From Clostridia bacterium (GTDB lineage Bacteria > Bacteroidota > Bacteroidia > Bacteroidales > 4484-276), in the NCBI GenBank assembly GCA_009928785.1, contig SABY01000003.1, positions 1-64,000 on the forward strand: a DNA stretch of 64,000 nucleotides. Direction: 5' to 3'. Positions 38,701-47,900 of this stretch are shown piece by piece (within the stretch, counting starts at the first letter, position 1; each line of letters begins with the position of its first letter). Below the pieces are notes generated by a model. That model saw nothing but the letters and a program-made list of their open reading frames with translations. It did not search any database and was not told where the DNA came from. Both the position numbers and the translations under genes were made by a program.

Positions 38701-38873
38701 CCTCGGGGCTTTCAGCTAAATCACGTGGCATGACCATCACCAGCGAACGGCTCGAATTTTTGAGTCAGAATGCTGATGAAAAGTTCACCGTACTTATAGT
38801 CGATCTCAAAGATACATCGGGTGCAGCAACCGGAACCCGCGTAGAGCTTACCATTCCCATTCAGGAGGTTTAG
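35724..38873 (+). CDS. Two-component-regulator propeller sensor histidine kinase (LytS/His_kinase type, YYY domain)
   Basis: Repeated propeller motifs 'GYMWFGTWDGLNKFDGYTFTVY', 'GNIWIGTDDGLN'; 'YAYRLDGYNSDWVYVDGGRHYADYANVMPGTYTFRV'; 'LRLQMNPHFIFNSLNSIQSFI', 'LQPYVENAIIHGLMHK'. GTG start. Confidence 0.93.
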   Translation: MRDTPYYIVLWIWAVMLPLEGFAQKQHEYVFDVITSENMLQQKGLSANTVNRIMQDSFGYMWFGTWDGLNKFDGYTFTVYTRADGLSNETIHALIEADDGNIWIGTDDGLNCLERATGRIVSFACHIDDSSGLIDNKINDLYQDVAGRILIGTARGLCSLDLQTHAIQRFETGSRGRNNSVNCIMRSADSTYWLGTNFGLVEYDLEKNQSMRHLNRPDDTHSLSDNRVRDILEDSQGRLWIATENGLSLMNRTDNTFRVFRYEPADEASLSHSFIETLYEDTNGELWIGTDGGGLNVMNLTDFTIRHIQADNANATSLSNNRIYHITNDRHGNLWIGTFKGVNVIDRYRPKFALYSAHTGDPEALNDNFVWAFLEYAPGIIWIGTDRGISIFNAESKKFGSLSGYFRGQNQLSSQRVRSLLKDSFGNVWIGTRDAGLNKLETKTGRMLHFSPSMQYYNIISDSYVLDMLQDDNGMIWVATNNGLNIIDPKTNAIKIYRHDAQKPGTISNSTIYDIYQDRQGTIWLATLDGLNQYHPAGDTFSVIRNNMASQHLATDRLFSIHEDSLGNLWLGTRGGGLEYYDRINNSFTNYTHSDGLPNNLVYGVLEDEENNLWMSTNWGISKFDIKTKAFINFDVTDGLQSNEFNAEAYMKSSSGEMYFGGMKGFNVFDPADIQLNPMTSSLMITSFKIFNQPQPGQLLDGDTIVLTYQQNFFSFEFSTFDYFNPHKSKYAYRLDGYNSDWVYVDGGRHYADYANVMPGTYTFRVTGAGGNGLWNSEGVGLTIIIRPPWHATWWFRTFAALLFIFLIWLLIFTRVRHIQKKHLLETRMLTVEKQLLEIQQKALRLQMNPHFIFNSLNSIQSFILTRDVDMAINYLSRFSQLMRLILANSRESVIALADEIKAITLYLEIEKLRFDNRFDYHINTDPEIDEDFTGIPPMILQPYVENAIIHGLMHKATHGSIYIAFAKKGNSLLCTITDDGIGRERAIEIKEASGLSAKSRGMTITSERLEFLSQNADEKFTVLIVDLKDTSGAATGTRVELTIPIQEV

Positions 38874-38888
38874 TGTTTGCGGATAGAG

Positions 38889-39208
38889 AGTGGAAGGTAG
38901 ATGGTAGAAGGTAGAGGGTAGAAGGTAGAAGGTAGAAGGTAGCAGGTAGAAGGTAGAGGGTAGAAGGTAGAAGTTAGAAGTTAGAAGGTAGAAGGTAGAA
39001 GGTAGAAGGTAGAAGGTAGAAGGTAGAAGGTAGAAGGTAGAGGGTAGAAGTTAGAAGGTAGAAGGTAGAAGGTAGAAGGTAGAAGGTAGAGGGTAGAAGG
39101 TAGAAGGTAGAAGGTAGAGGGTAGAAGATAGAAGGTGGAAGGTGGAAGTTAGAAGGTGGAAGGTGGAAGTTAGAAGGTAGAGGTTAGAAGGTAGAAGGTA
39201 GAAGTTGC
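38889..39208. repeat. Heptanucleotide tandem repeat tract, consensus GGTAGAA, about 320 bp
   Basis: Dozens of ggtagaa units with gggtaga/gttagaa/ggtggaa variants. Confidence 0.95.
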
Positions 39209-39495
39209 AAAAAACGGGTCGGCATCAGTGAAAGTATTTCCTAAATATTAATACTCATGTCAAATGATTTTTATAAAAGGTGTCCAATTGATCCGCTTTA
39301 CGTGTATCCCTTGTCGCGGAATCATTCCCAACCTTGAATAGATTGAAAGAGCATGCTGTCACTTATTAGAATTCGCGGGGTTTTGGAATCGTTTGTTATT
39401 TATAAAGCCTAAAAATTAATGTGTTAAAATTAAAAACCGGCGGCCTAAGCCAGAAAAATTAGATATTTGCCGGTTTCATTTTAAGCTATCATAGC

Positions 39496-40251
39496 GTGGT
39501 AAAAGCAGTAATCATCGATGACGAGAAGAAATCGCGTCAGGCACTCATAGGCCTGCTCGAACGCTATTGCCACAATGTGATTATCCTGGGCGAAGCCGAA
39601 GGAGTACGCACCGGTATCGATCTGATAAAAAACACCAGCCCCGATGTAATTTTTCTCGACATACAGATGCAAGACGGCAGCGGTTTCCGTTTGTTACAGT
39701 CGTTCGAAAAAATAGATTTCGAAATTGTTTTCACCACCGCTTTCGATCAGTATGCCATCAAAGCCATCAAATTTAGCGCACTCGATTACCTGCTCAAGCC
39801 CATCGTACCGCAGGAGCTTATCGAAGCCGTGCAGAAGGTGGAAGAAATTAAGATAGCGCGACACCAAAACATGAGCAAAAACATTGGGGTACTGCTCGAA
39901 AACATTAATAACCCGGGCACAGAAACACGCAAAATAATCCTCGCCACCGCCGAAAAAATTCATGTTGTGGATGTGGACAATATAATAAGGTGTGAATCGG
40001 ATAACTACTACACCAATTTTTTCTTTAAGGATGGTGGCCGGCTTTTAATAAGTAAAACATTGAAAGAAAACGAGTACCTGCTGCGCGATCATCATTTTAT
40101 CCGTTCGCACAAGTCGCATCTGGTTAACACCAAATACATCAGAGGCTTTGTAAAAGGCGAGGGTGGTTACATCCTGATGAGCGACAACAGCAAAGTGCCG
40201 GTTTCGCGCCGACGCAAAGAGTTGATAATGGAAACATTGAATAACCTGTAA
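39496..40251 (+). CDS. LytTR family response regulator
   Basis: 'VKAVIIDDEKKSRQALIGLLERY', 'DVIFLDIQMQDGSGF', 'ALDYLLKPIVPQELIEAV', 'IIRCESDNYYTNFFFKDGGRLLISKTLKENEYLL...FIRSHKSHLVNTKYIRGF'. GTG start. Confidence 0.93.
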   Translation: MVKAVIIDDEKKSRQALIGLLERYCHNVIILGEAEGVRTGIDLIKNTSPDVIFLDIQMQDGSGFRLLQSFEKIDFEIVFTTAFDQYAIKAIKFSALDYLLKPIVPQELIEAVQKVEEIKIARHQNMSKNIGVLLENINNPGTETRKIILATAEKIHVVDVDNIIRCESDNYYTNFFFKDGGRLLISKTLKENEYLLRDHHFIRSHKSHLVNTKYIRGFVKGEGGYILMSDNSKVPVSRRRKELIMETLNNL

Positions 40252-40442
40252 AAATCGGAAACATGCGCAATAGAAATTACTGTAAAACAAACGGATACAA
40301 AAGCAGAAATAACTTGTGAAAACGCCTGAGCAGCTAAGCCGGAAACTGATTGTTAAAAACCATTAACTTGTTTCAGTGGAATGGTTTGTAGGGCACTTCT
40401 ACTTTTACGTGTTTTCTGTAAAGGAAATATTAGCACTAAAAC

Positions 40443-41000
40443 ATGGATGATCTTTTATATTTTTTATTAATAATCGGATGGTTGGCTTTCAGCTTTTACC
40501 AGCAGGGCGTTAAGAAAAAACGCAAGCAGGAAGAGTTGGAGGCAGCCCGGCGACGTGCGCTGACAGAGGATGAGGAGGCCGATAACAGGCAGGAAGCCTA
40601 TGATGGGTCTGCGATGGAAACCGTGCCGACCAACCGCCGGCGCGACTTTGCGGAAGAACTTGAGCGCATGCTCACAGGCGAAGCACAAAGTCTGGAGGAG
40701 ATACCCGAATACGAAGGACAATCGCTCGAAAGCATTCCTGAAATGGCTCAGATGACCGAAGTTCCCGAAAACGAAGAAACCAACATTTATCAAAAATATT
40801 ATGACGCGAAATTAGCACCCGTATCGGCGCAGCAGGGAATGCCGGATAGAATGGAAGACAGACGTGAGGAATTGCAACAAGAAATTAATCAGGAGATGCA
40901 ATTGGTTGATGTAGCAGAAGAGCCTGTTTATGGCACTTCCTGGTTCGATTTGCGCAAGGCAGTTATCTATTCCGAAATCCTCAATCGCCGTTACAGCTAA
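40443..41000 (+). CDS. Hypothetical membrane-anchored acidic protein
   Basis: N-terminal TM 'LLYFLLIIGWLAFSFYQQGVKKKRKQEELEAARRRALTEDEE', low-complexity acidic body. Confidence 0.6.
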   Translation: MDDLLYFLLIIGWLAFSFYQQGVKKKRKQEELEAARRRALTEDEEADNRQEAYDGSAMETVPTNRRRDFAEELERMLTGEAQSLEEIPEYEGQSLESIPEMAQMTEVPENEETNIYQKYYDAKLAPVSAQQGMPDRMEDRREELQQEINQEMQLVDVAEEPVYGTSWFDLRKAVIYSEILNRRYS

Positions 41001-41039
41001 TTAAGTGTGAGTTTAAATAAGGGGGCGTGATAAAAAGGT

Positions 41040-41072
41040 TTTGGAGAATCCGTTTTTTTATTACTAATTTTA
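41040..41072 (+). promoter_or_regulatory. Candidate Bacteroidetes promoter (TTTG-N21-TAATTTTA)
   Basis: TTTG 41040-41043; TAnnTTTG-like with one mismatch at 41065-41072; ATG at 41116. Confidence 0.3.
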
Positions 41073-41115
41073 CCGCCCTTTAGCAAAAGCACAAATAAAC
41101 ATAAAATTATTTCGT

Positions 41116-44100
41116 ATGTTAAAACATCTACTTTTAACTATTGGTATTCTGCTCACCTCCAGCCTGTATCTGTTTTCACAGTCGGGCGCACTGCAAGGTA
41201 AAATCCTTGATGCCGATACTAAAGAGCCCATTCCGTTTGCCAACATTGCGTTGTTTACGGGGGGCGACCTGATTACGGGGGCGACCTCCGATTTTGACGG
41301 TAAGTACGTTATCAAACCACTTACCCCAGGCAATTACAACGTGCGGGCTTCTTTTATTGGTTATCAAACCAAGGAGATTGCCAACGTTATTGTGAAAGGC
41401 GACAAAATCACTTTTGAGGATATCGAATTGTCGAGTACCACCGAAATGCTCGAGACTGTGGAGATAGTGGAATACCAAGTCCCACTTATTTCCAAAGACC
41501 AGACAACCTCCGGTGCAACCGTTACCAGCGAAGAAATTCAGAAGATGCCCAACCGCTCCACCACCTCTATCGCTACCACGGTGGGTGGTGTGTATGCCAA
41601 TGCCGATGGCGGAGACATTAGTATCCGCGGACAGCGTTCCAGCGGTACGGTGTATTACATCGACGGGATGCGCGTTTTGGGATCGTTATCGCTGCCTGAA
41701 TCGGCTATCGAACAGGTATCGGTAATCCTGGGTGGTGTGCCGGCCAAATTTGGCGATGCTACCGGCGGTATCATCAGCGCTACCACCAAAGGCCCGTCGC
41801 GGCAGTTTGGCGCCGGCGTTGAGCTGCAGACCTCCGAATTTTTGGATGCCTTCGGTTACAACCGCCTGGGATTAAACATGCAGGGCCCATTGGTTTCCAA
41901 AACCGACGATAATGGTAGCAAGACCTCACTCATCGGCTACTTCCTGGCCAGTGAGTTCATCTTTCGCCAGGACGGCCGCCCTTCTGCCACAGGTACTCTC
42001 GATAAAGTTACCGACGACTATCTGGCATTTCTAAAACAAAACCCACAGCGCGTTACTGGTACTGGCTTCGGCTTGTATAACAACTCGCTCTTTACACGCA
42101 AAAGTAACACCGAATCAGTAGATCAATCACAAAATACAGAACGTACCGAGATAAACCTCTCCGGAAAAATTGACCTGCGCACTTCGCCAACCATCTATCT
42201 TACTGTAGGGGGATCATTCAACCTGCAGGACTACAAGGCGTTTAGCTATTCCGGCAGCTTGTTTAACTGGGAAAACAACGCACATGTAAAGAATAATACC
42301 TGGCGTGTTTTCGGACGTTTTACCCAGCGTTTCCCGGCTGATAAAGAAAGCACCTCAGTGGTTAAGAATGTTTTTTATACCATTCAGGCCGACTACTCCA
42401 AATTCCATCAGGTGGTAGAAGACGAAACCCACGGCGACAACCTCTTCAACTATGGCTATTTGGGTAAATTTGAGACGTACAAACGTCGTTCGTACGAATT
42501 GGGCAGCGACACCATCAACGGAACCATATATAATAATGTGTTGTTGCAAAATAACTGGCAGGATACAGCTTTTACTTTCCAGCCTTACGACATCAACCCC
42601 ACGGTAGCCCGCTACACCGAGCAGTATTACGAACTCTATCCTGATAAAGGCGACTGGCGTTTCAATCCGGGAGCCGGCTACTGGCTCAACTATAACCAGG
42701 TGCAGCTTTATGGTGGCTTGCTCAATGGTCAATCGCCCGACGGCGTTTACACCATGTGGAGCAATGTTGGCACGCAATACAATGGATACTCCGTTGACGA
42801 CGATTCGCAGATAGGAATCTCAGCCAATGCCAGTGCCGACATTGGCAATCATGCCATCGAATTTGGTTTGCAATACGAGCAGCGTACAGAGAGCGCCTAT
42901 GGTTATGGCCCTGTAGGATTGTGGTCGCTGATGCGTCTGATCACGAACACACACATCAACGAGCTTGACAAAAACAATCCGCAGTTGGTCGAAATCGAAG
43001 GCGTTTTTCAGGATACCATCAACTACAACCGCCTTTACAGCTTTACCGATCAGCGCATTTTCGATATCAATCTACGCAAAAAGCTGGGCATCGATATTCA
43101 GGGTATCGACTGGATCGACATCGATTCTTACGACCCACGCACCCAAACCATCAGCTATATCGACGAAAACGGCGTAATACACAAAAACACGCCTGTAAGT
43201 GGTGGTCTTTCCATAGATATGTTTAGCCCCGACGAGCTACTCAACGATGGCTCTAGTTACGCATATTATTATGGTTATGATCCTTATGGGAATAAACAAA
43301 GCAGCCGTCCGGCCTTCGACGATTTCTTTACCAGCCAGGACGATATTATGATGCCCAATGGCCTGACCAAAAAATACTACACCCGCGACATCGGAGCCTT
43401 TGAGCCGATTTACATGGCCGGGTACATTCAGGATAAATTTGCTTTCGACGACTTGATCTTTAATATTGGTTTGCGTGTTGACCGCTTCGATGCCAACCAG
43501 AACGTGCTGAAAGACCCCTATTTGTTCTATTCGGCCTACACAGTGGACGAAAGAAACAAAACTTTTGAAAACAAAGCGCACCCCTCCAACATTCCGGGCA
43601 ATGCTGTTATTTATGTTGACAACAAAGACAATCCAACGGATGTGGTTGGCTATCGTGTGGATGATACATGGTACAACGCTACTGGCGCCATTATTCAAAA
43701 TCCCAATATTCTGGATGTTGGTAATGGTATCACCCCTTATTTGGTAACTCCCGGTCAGACCACCTTATCCAGCGAGGTATTTGAAGACTATACCCCACAG
43801 GTGAGCGTGATGCCCCGTATTGCTTTCTCATTCCCGATTTCTGACGAAGCCTTGTTCTTTGCCCATTACGACATTTTAACCCAGCGTCCTACTTCTGCGC
43901 TGCGTATGGACCCAACACAATACTTTTTTATCGACCGTCAGGACGGAGCTATCAACAACCCCAACCTGAAGCCCGAGAAAACCATCGACTATGAGTTGGG
44001 ATTTCAGCAAAAGCTAAGCAACACCTCTTCGCTGAAGATAGCCACTTTCTATCGCGAAATTCGTGACCAAATACAGTATTTCCGTTTTACTGGCGCCTAT

Positions 44101-44886
44101 ACTGGTGGTTCTAACCTGTATGATTCTTATGCTAACCTCGACTTCAGTACCGTTAAAGGTTTGACAGTAGAATACGACCTGCGCCGAACCAACAACATCC
44201 GCGCACGTATCAGCTACACGCTGCAATTTGCCGAAGGTACCGGCTCAAGCCCCAGTACTGCTGCGGCTTTGGTGAATGCCGGCCTGCCTAATCTGCGTCA
44301 GATATTCCCGCTCGACTGGGATCGTCGGCACTCTTTCAACATCGTGCTCGACTATCGTTTTGGCGAAGGCAAAAATTATAGTGGCCCCACATCTACGCGC
44401 ACTATTAAGGGTACCGATCAGGTAAAAACTACCCAGTGGCTCAAAAATACCGGTCTGAACATTACCGTGGGTGGTGGATCGGGAACGCCTTACACCCGTG
44501 CCGAAAATATTATTGGTGTGTATGGTGGTGGCGGCGGTTATGTGCTCGATGGTACCATCAATGGTTCGCGTTTGCCCTGGCAGTTTCAGATCGATGGCCG
44601 TTTGGATCGTGACATTAGCATAACTAAAGACCCAAAATCCAACCTCTATCTCAACGTCTATCTGCAGGTGCTCAACGTGTTGAACACCCAAAACATCATC
44701 TCCGTATATCCCGCTACCGGTAGTCCGGATGATGATGGTTATCTGACAGCTCCTGAGTGGCAAAGCAACATCAATGCTTCCATTGATCCTGCTGCATATC
44801 GCGATCTTTATGCTTTACGCATGAATACGCCATTCAACTTCAGTACCCCGCGGCAAATAAGGTTGGGTGTAATCTTCAACTTTTAA
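41116..44886 (+). CDS. TonB-dependent receptor with N-terminal carboxypeptidase-regulatory-like domain
   Basis: 'GALQGKILDADTKEPIPFANIALFTGGDLITGATSDFDGKYVIKPLTPGNYNVRASFIGYQTKEI', plug 'GVYANADGGDISIRGQRSSGTVYYIDGMRV...IEQVSVILGGVPAKFGDATGGIISATTK', C-terminal barrel ending 'IRLGVIFNF'. Confidence 0.92.
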   Translation: MLKHLLLTIGILLTSSLYLFSQSGALQGKILDADTKEPIPFANIALFTGGDLITGATSDFDGKYVIKPLTPGNYNVRASFIGYQTKEIANVIVKGDKITFEDIELSSTTEMLETVEIVEYQVPLISKDQTTSGATVTSEEIQKMPNRSTTSIATTVGGVYANADGGDISIRGQRSSGTVYYIDGMRVLGSLSLPESAIEQVSVILGGVPAKFGDATGGIISATTKGPSRQFGAGVELQTSEFLDAFGYNRLGLNMQGPLVSKTDDNGSKTSLIGYFLASEFIFRQDGRPSATGTLDKVTDDYLAFLKQNPQRVTGTGFGLYNNSLFTRKSNTESVDQSQNTERTEINLSGKIDLRTSPTIYLTVGGSFNLQDYKAFSYSGSLFNWENNAHVKNNTWRVFGRFTQRFPADKESTSVVKNVFYTIQADYSKFHQVVEDETHGDNLFNYGYLGKFETYKRRSYELGSDTINGTIYNNVLLQNNWQDTAFTFQPYDINPTVARYTEQYYELYPDKGDWRFNPGAGYWLNYNQVQLYGGLLNGQSPDGVYTMWSNVGTQYNGYSVDDDSQIGISANASADIGNHAIEFGLQYEQRTESAYGYGPVGLWSLMRLITNTHINELDKNNPQLVEIEGVFQDTINYNRLYSFTDQRIFDINLRKKLGIDIQGIDWIDIDSYDPRTQTISYIDENGVIHKNTPVSGGLSIDMFSPDELLNDGSSYAYYYGYDPYGNKQSSRPAFDDFFTSQDDIMMPNGLTKKYYTRDIGAFEPIYMAGYIQDKFAFDDLIFNIGLRVDRFDANQNVLKDPYLFYSAYTVDERNKTFENKAHPSNIPGNAVIYVDNKDNPTDVVGYRVDDTWYNATGAIIQNPNILDVGNGITPYLVTPGQTTLSSEVFEDYTPQVSVMPRIAFSFPISDEALFFAHYDILTQRPTSALRMDPTQYFFIDRQDGAINNPNLKPEKTIDYELGFQQKLSNTSSLKIATFYREIRDQIQYFRFTGAYTGGSNLYDSYANLDFSTVKGLTVEYDLRRTNNIRARISYTLQFAEGTGSSPSTAAALVNAGLPNLRQIFPLDWDRRHSFNIVLDYRFGEGKNYSGPTSTRTIKGTDQVKTTQWLKNTGLNITVGGGSGTPYTRAENIIGVYGGGGGYVLDGTINGSRLPWQFQIDGRLDRDISITKDPKSNLYLNVYLQVLNVLNTQNIISVYPATGSPDDDGYLTAPEWQSNINASIDPAAYRDLYALRMNTPFNFSTPRQIRLGVIFNF

Positions 44887-44933
44887 TCCCGCTATTTCAA
44901 GATTAATCAGATAAAATAAAAAATATCATACAG

Positions 44934-47900
44934 ATGAGATACATATTACAAACGCTGCTGATTTTCTCGGTAATTCTAATGACTGCTCCCGGGAGCTTTG
45001 CCGAAGAACAACCCAATGTAGAGACGCAGAAGCTCAAAGCAGGCGCTGCCGGGTGTTCGCCCGGAGGTGCTTTCGCTTTTCTTGATGTAAATAATATCCG
45101 TGCCCGTATCAATACGGGTGGCGACATGTGGTGGAACTTCGATGTAGGCCAATATTACGTTCCTGCTAACACCTTGCAAACTTCCATGTTTTCGGCATCG
45201 CTGTGGATTGGTGGTGTGGACGTTAACGGTCAGCTTAAGCTGGCTGCACAACGCTACCGCCAGGTTGGCATCGACTACTGGCCTGGTCCTATTTCGCGCA
45301 TCGATGCTTCGATAGATGCTGAAACCTGCGCACAATACGACAAGCTATTTATGATGACCCGTGCTGAGGTAGATGACTTTGTAGCCTGGTCAACCAGTGC
45401 CGATCCTGCCGAAGAATTTCCGGATTATTCTATCCCCGAAAGCATTCTCAATTGGCCGGCTCACGGCGATGAGAGTCTGGGGCAAAGCTACTATCTTGCA
45501 CCATTTGTTGATGTTAACTTCAACGGTGAATACGAGCCGCGCCAGGGCGATTATCCTTATTACGATATCGACAACAGTTTGTGCAGAACGCAAACTCCTA
45601 CCATGGACGCCGATTATTACTACGGCAACGAACCCGACAACTGGAAGTATGGTATTCTGGCCGACCAGGTTGTAAAAGGTGACCAGACCTTGTGGTGGGT
45701 GTTTAATGATAAAGGCAATATTCACACAGAAACCAGCGGTGCGCCCATTGGCTTGGAAATTCGTGCACAGGCGTTTGGCTTTGCTACCAACGATGAGGTG
45801 AACAACATGACCTTTTATAGTTACGAGATCATCAACCGTTCTACATTTAAACTTACCAATACCTACTTCTCTCAATGGGTCGATACCGACCTGGGCTACG
45901 CCTGGGACGATTATGTTGGCTGTGATGTAGGACGTGGTTTGGGATATTGTTATAATGGTAATGCTGTGGATGGTACCGGCCAGGTGGAAGCCTACGGCGA
46001 CCAGCCCCCTGCTATTGGTGTTGACTTTTTTCAGGGGCCGTACATGGATCCTGATGGCATCGACAATCCAAAATATCAATACGTAATTAATGGCAATGGT
46101 GATACCACCAGTAGAATACAAATATGCGACATAAGTATCAACGGCGTTAACTTTGGCGACGGTATCATCGACAACGAACGCTTTGGAATGCGCCGTTATG
46201 TTTATCACAACAATACCTCTGCTAACCAGGCTACGACTGACCCGGCAACGGCTCCTGAATATTACAACTACCTGCGTGGTATCTGGAAAGACAATACCAA
46301 AATGGAGTACGGTGGTACTGCCCACATCAGCGATCCAAAAGCCGTAGGTCCCACAACCGACTTTATGTTTCCGGGCGATACCGATCCCTGCAACTGGGGA
46401 ACCGGGGGCGTTCCGCCCAACGATGGTTTTAACCAAAATGGAAAATATTGGACTGAAAGAACCGAAAATAACCAGCCCGGCGACCGCCGCTTCATGCAGT
46501 CGGCTGGCCCTTTCGACCTGGAAGCTGGCGCTGTAAACTACATCACCGTGGGTATCCCCTGGGCACGTGCTACTTCGGGTGGTGCCTGGGCTTCGGTTTT
46601 GTTGCTGCGCGTAGTTGACGACAAAGCGCAGGCGCTGTTCGACAACTGTTTTAAAGTGCTCGACGGTCCCAGCGCGCCCGACATCTCCTTCCTGGAATTA
46701 GATAAAAAATTGGTTGTTAATATTAGCAACCGCAAAGGCTCCAACAACTTCATGGAAGGATATTCCGAAATTGACCCCAATATCCAATTGCTCGAAGATA
46801 CTACCGGAAATCGTACAAAAGCACAGGAAGATTCACTTAAAACCTATCGTTTCGAAGGTTATCAAATTTACCAATTGCGTCGTCCGGATGTAAGTGTCGA
46901 AAGTCTTAACGATCCTGACCTGGTTCGTTTGGTTGCTCAATTTGATAAAAAGAACGGCGTTACCCGGCTTATCAATTATAACCTCGACCGCAGCATTGGC
47001 GCCACGGTACCCGTTGTTGAAGTTGAAGGTGGTGATGAAGGCATCAGTCATACCTTTGAAATTACCAGCGATGCTTTTGCTGAAAAGGACCCAAAACTTG
47101 TAAATCATAAGCAATATTACTTCCTGGCATTGGCTTACGCCTACAACGAATATGCTCCTTACTCGCAGGATCCTGGCATCGAAAACGGACTTTATGGTCA
47201 AAAGAAACCCTACCTGGCAGGGCGTAAGAATATTAAAGTTTACACCGCTATCCCACATAAAATTGTAGATGGAAAAGTGCTAAACTCTACTTACGGCGAT
47301 CGCTTTGAAATAACACGCCTGCAGGGTCACGGCAACGGCGGTTTTGGATTGGAGCTTAAACAAAGCGTTGTGGATGAAATTATGTCGAAGCCTCCTATCA
47401 GATATACATGGGATCCGGCACGCAACGGCTATGTTACAAACGACACCATTGGCAGCGATAGTTATCCGATGGCCTACAATCTCGACTACACTATTAATCA
47501 TGGCCCTCTTAATGTAAAAGTTATCAATCCATTGGATGTGAGAGCCGGTGAATTTACGCTGCGGTTTGTTGATGTAAAACACCCCTCCTCTACCAACTCG
47601 CAAGGCGAGGTAACCATCACCGATTCGCTTACCATTTTGCGTGCTAACTGGATTCTTACTGATGAATATGGAAACACATGGCACTCCGATACCGCTATTG
47701 ATGTTCGCAACGAGCAGGTTATTCCTGAGCTTGGGCTTTCCATCGACATTGTTCAGATTGCCGCTCCGGGCAAATCCTTGTCAGTAAACAATGGTCTTAT
47801 CAGCGCTACAATGTCATTTGACGATAGCTCCCAGATTTGGCTCTTTGGTGTACCGGATATCGATGTTCCCAGAAGTGCTTTCAACTGGATTCGTTCGGGT

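Noticed and set aside
45390-46436. 348-aa minus-strand ORF antisense to the 1439-aa protein
   Set aside because: Shadow ORF; composition reflects codon bias of the opposite strand.
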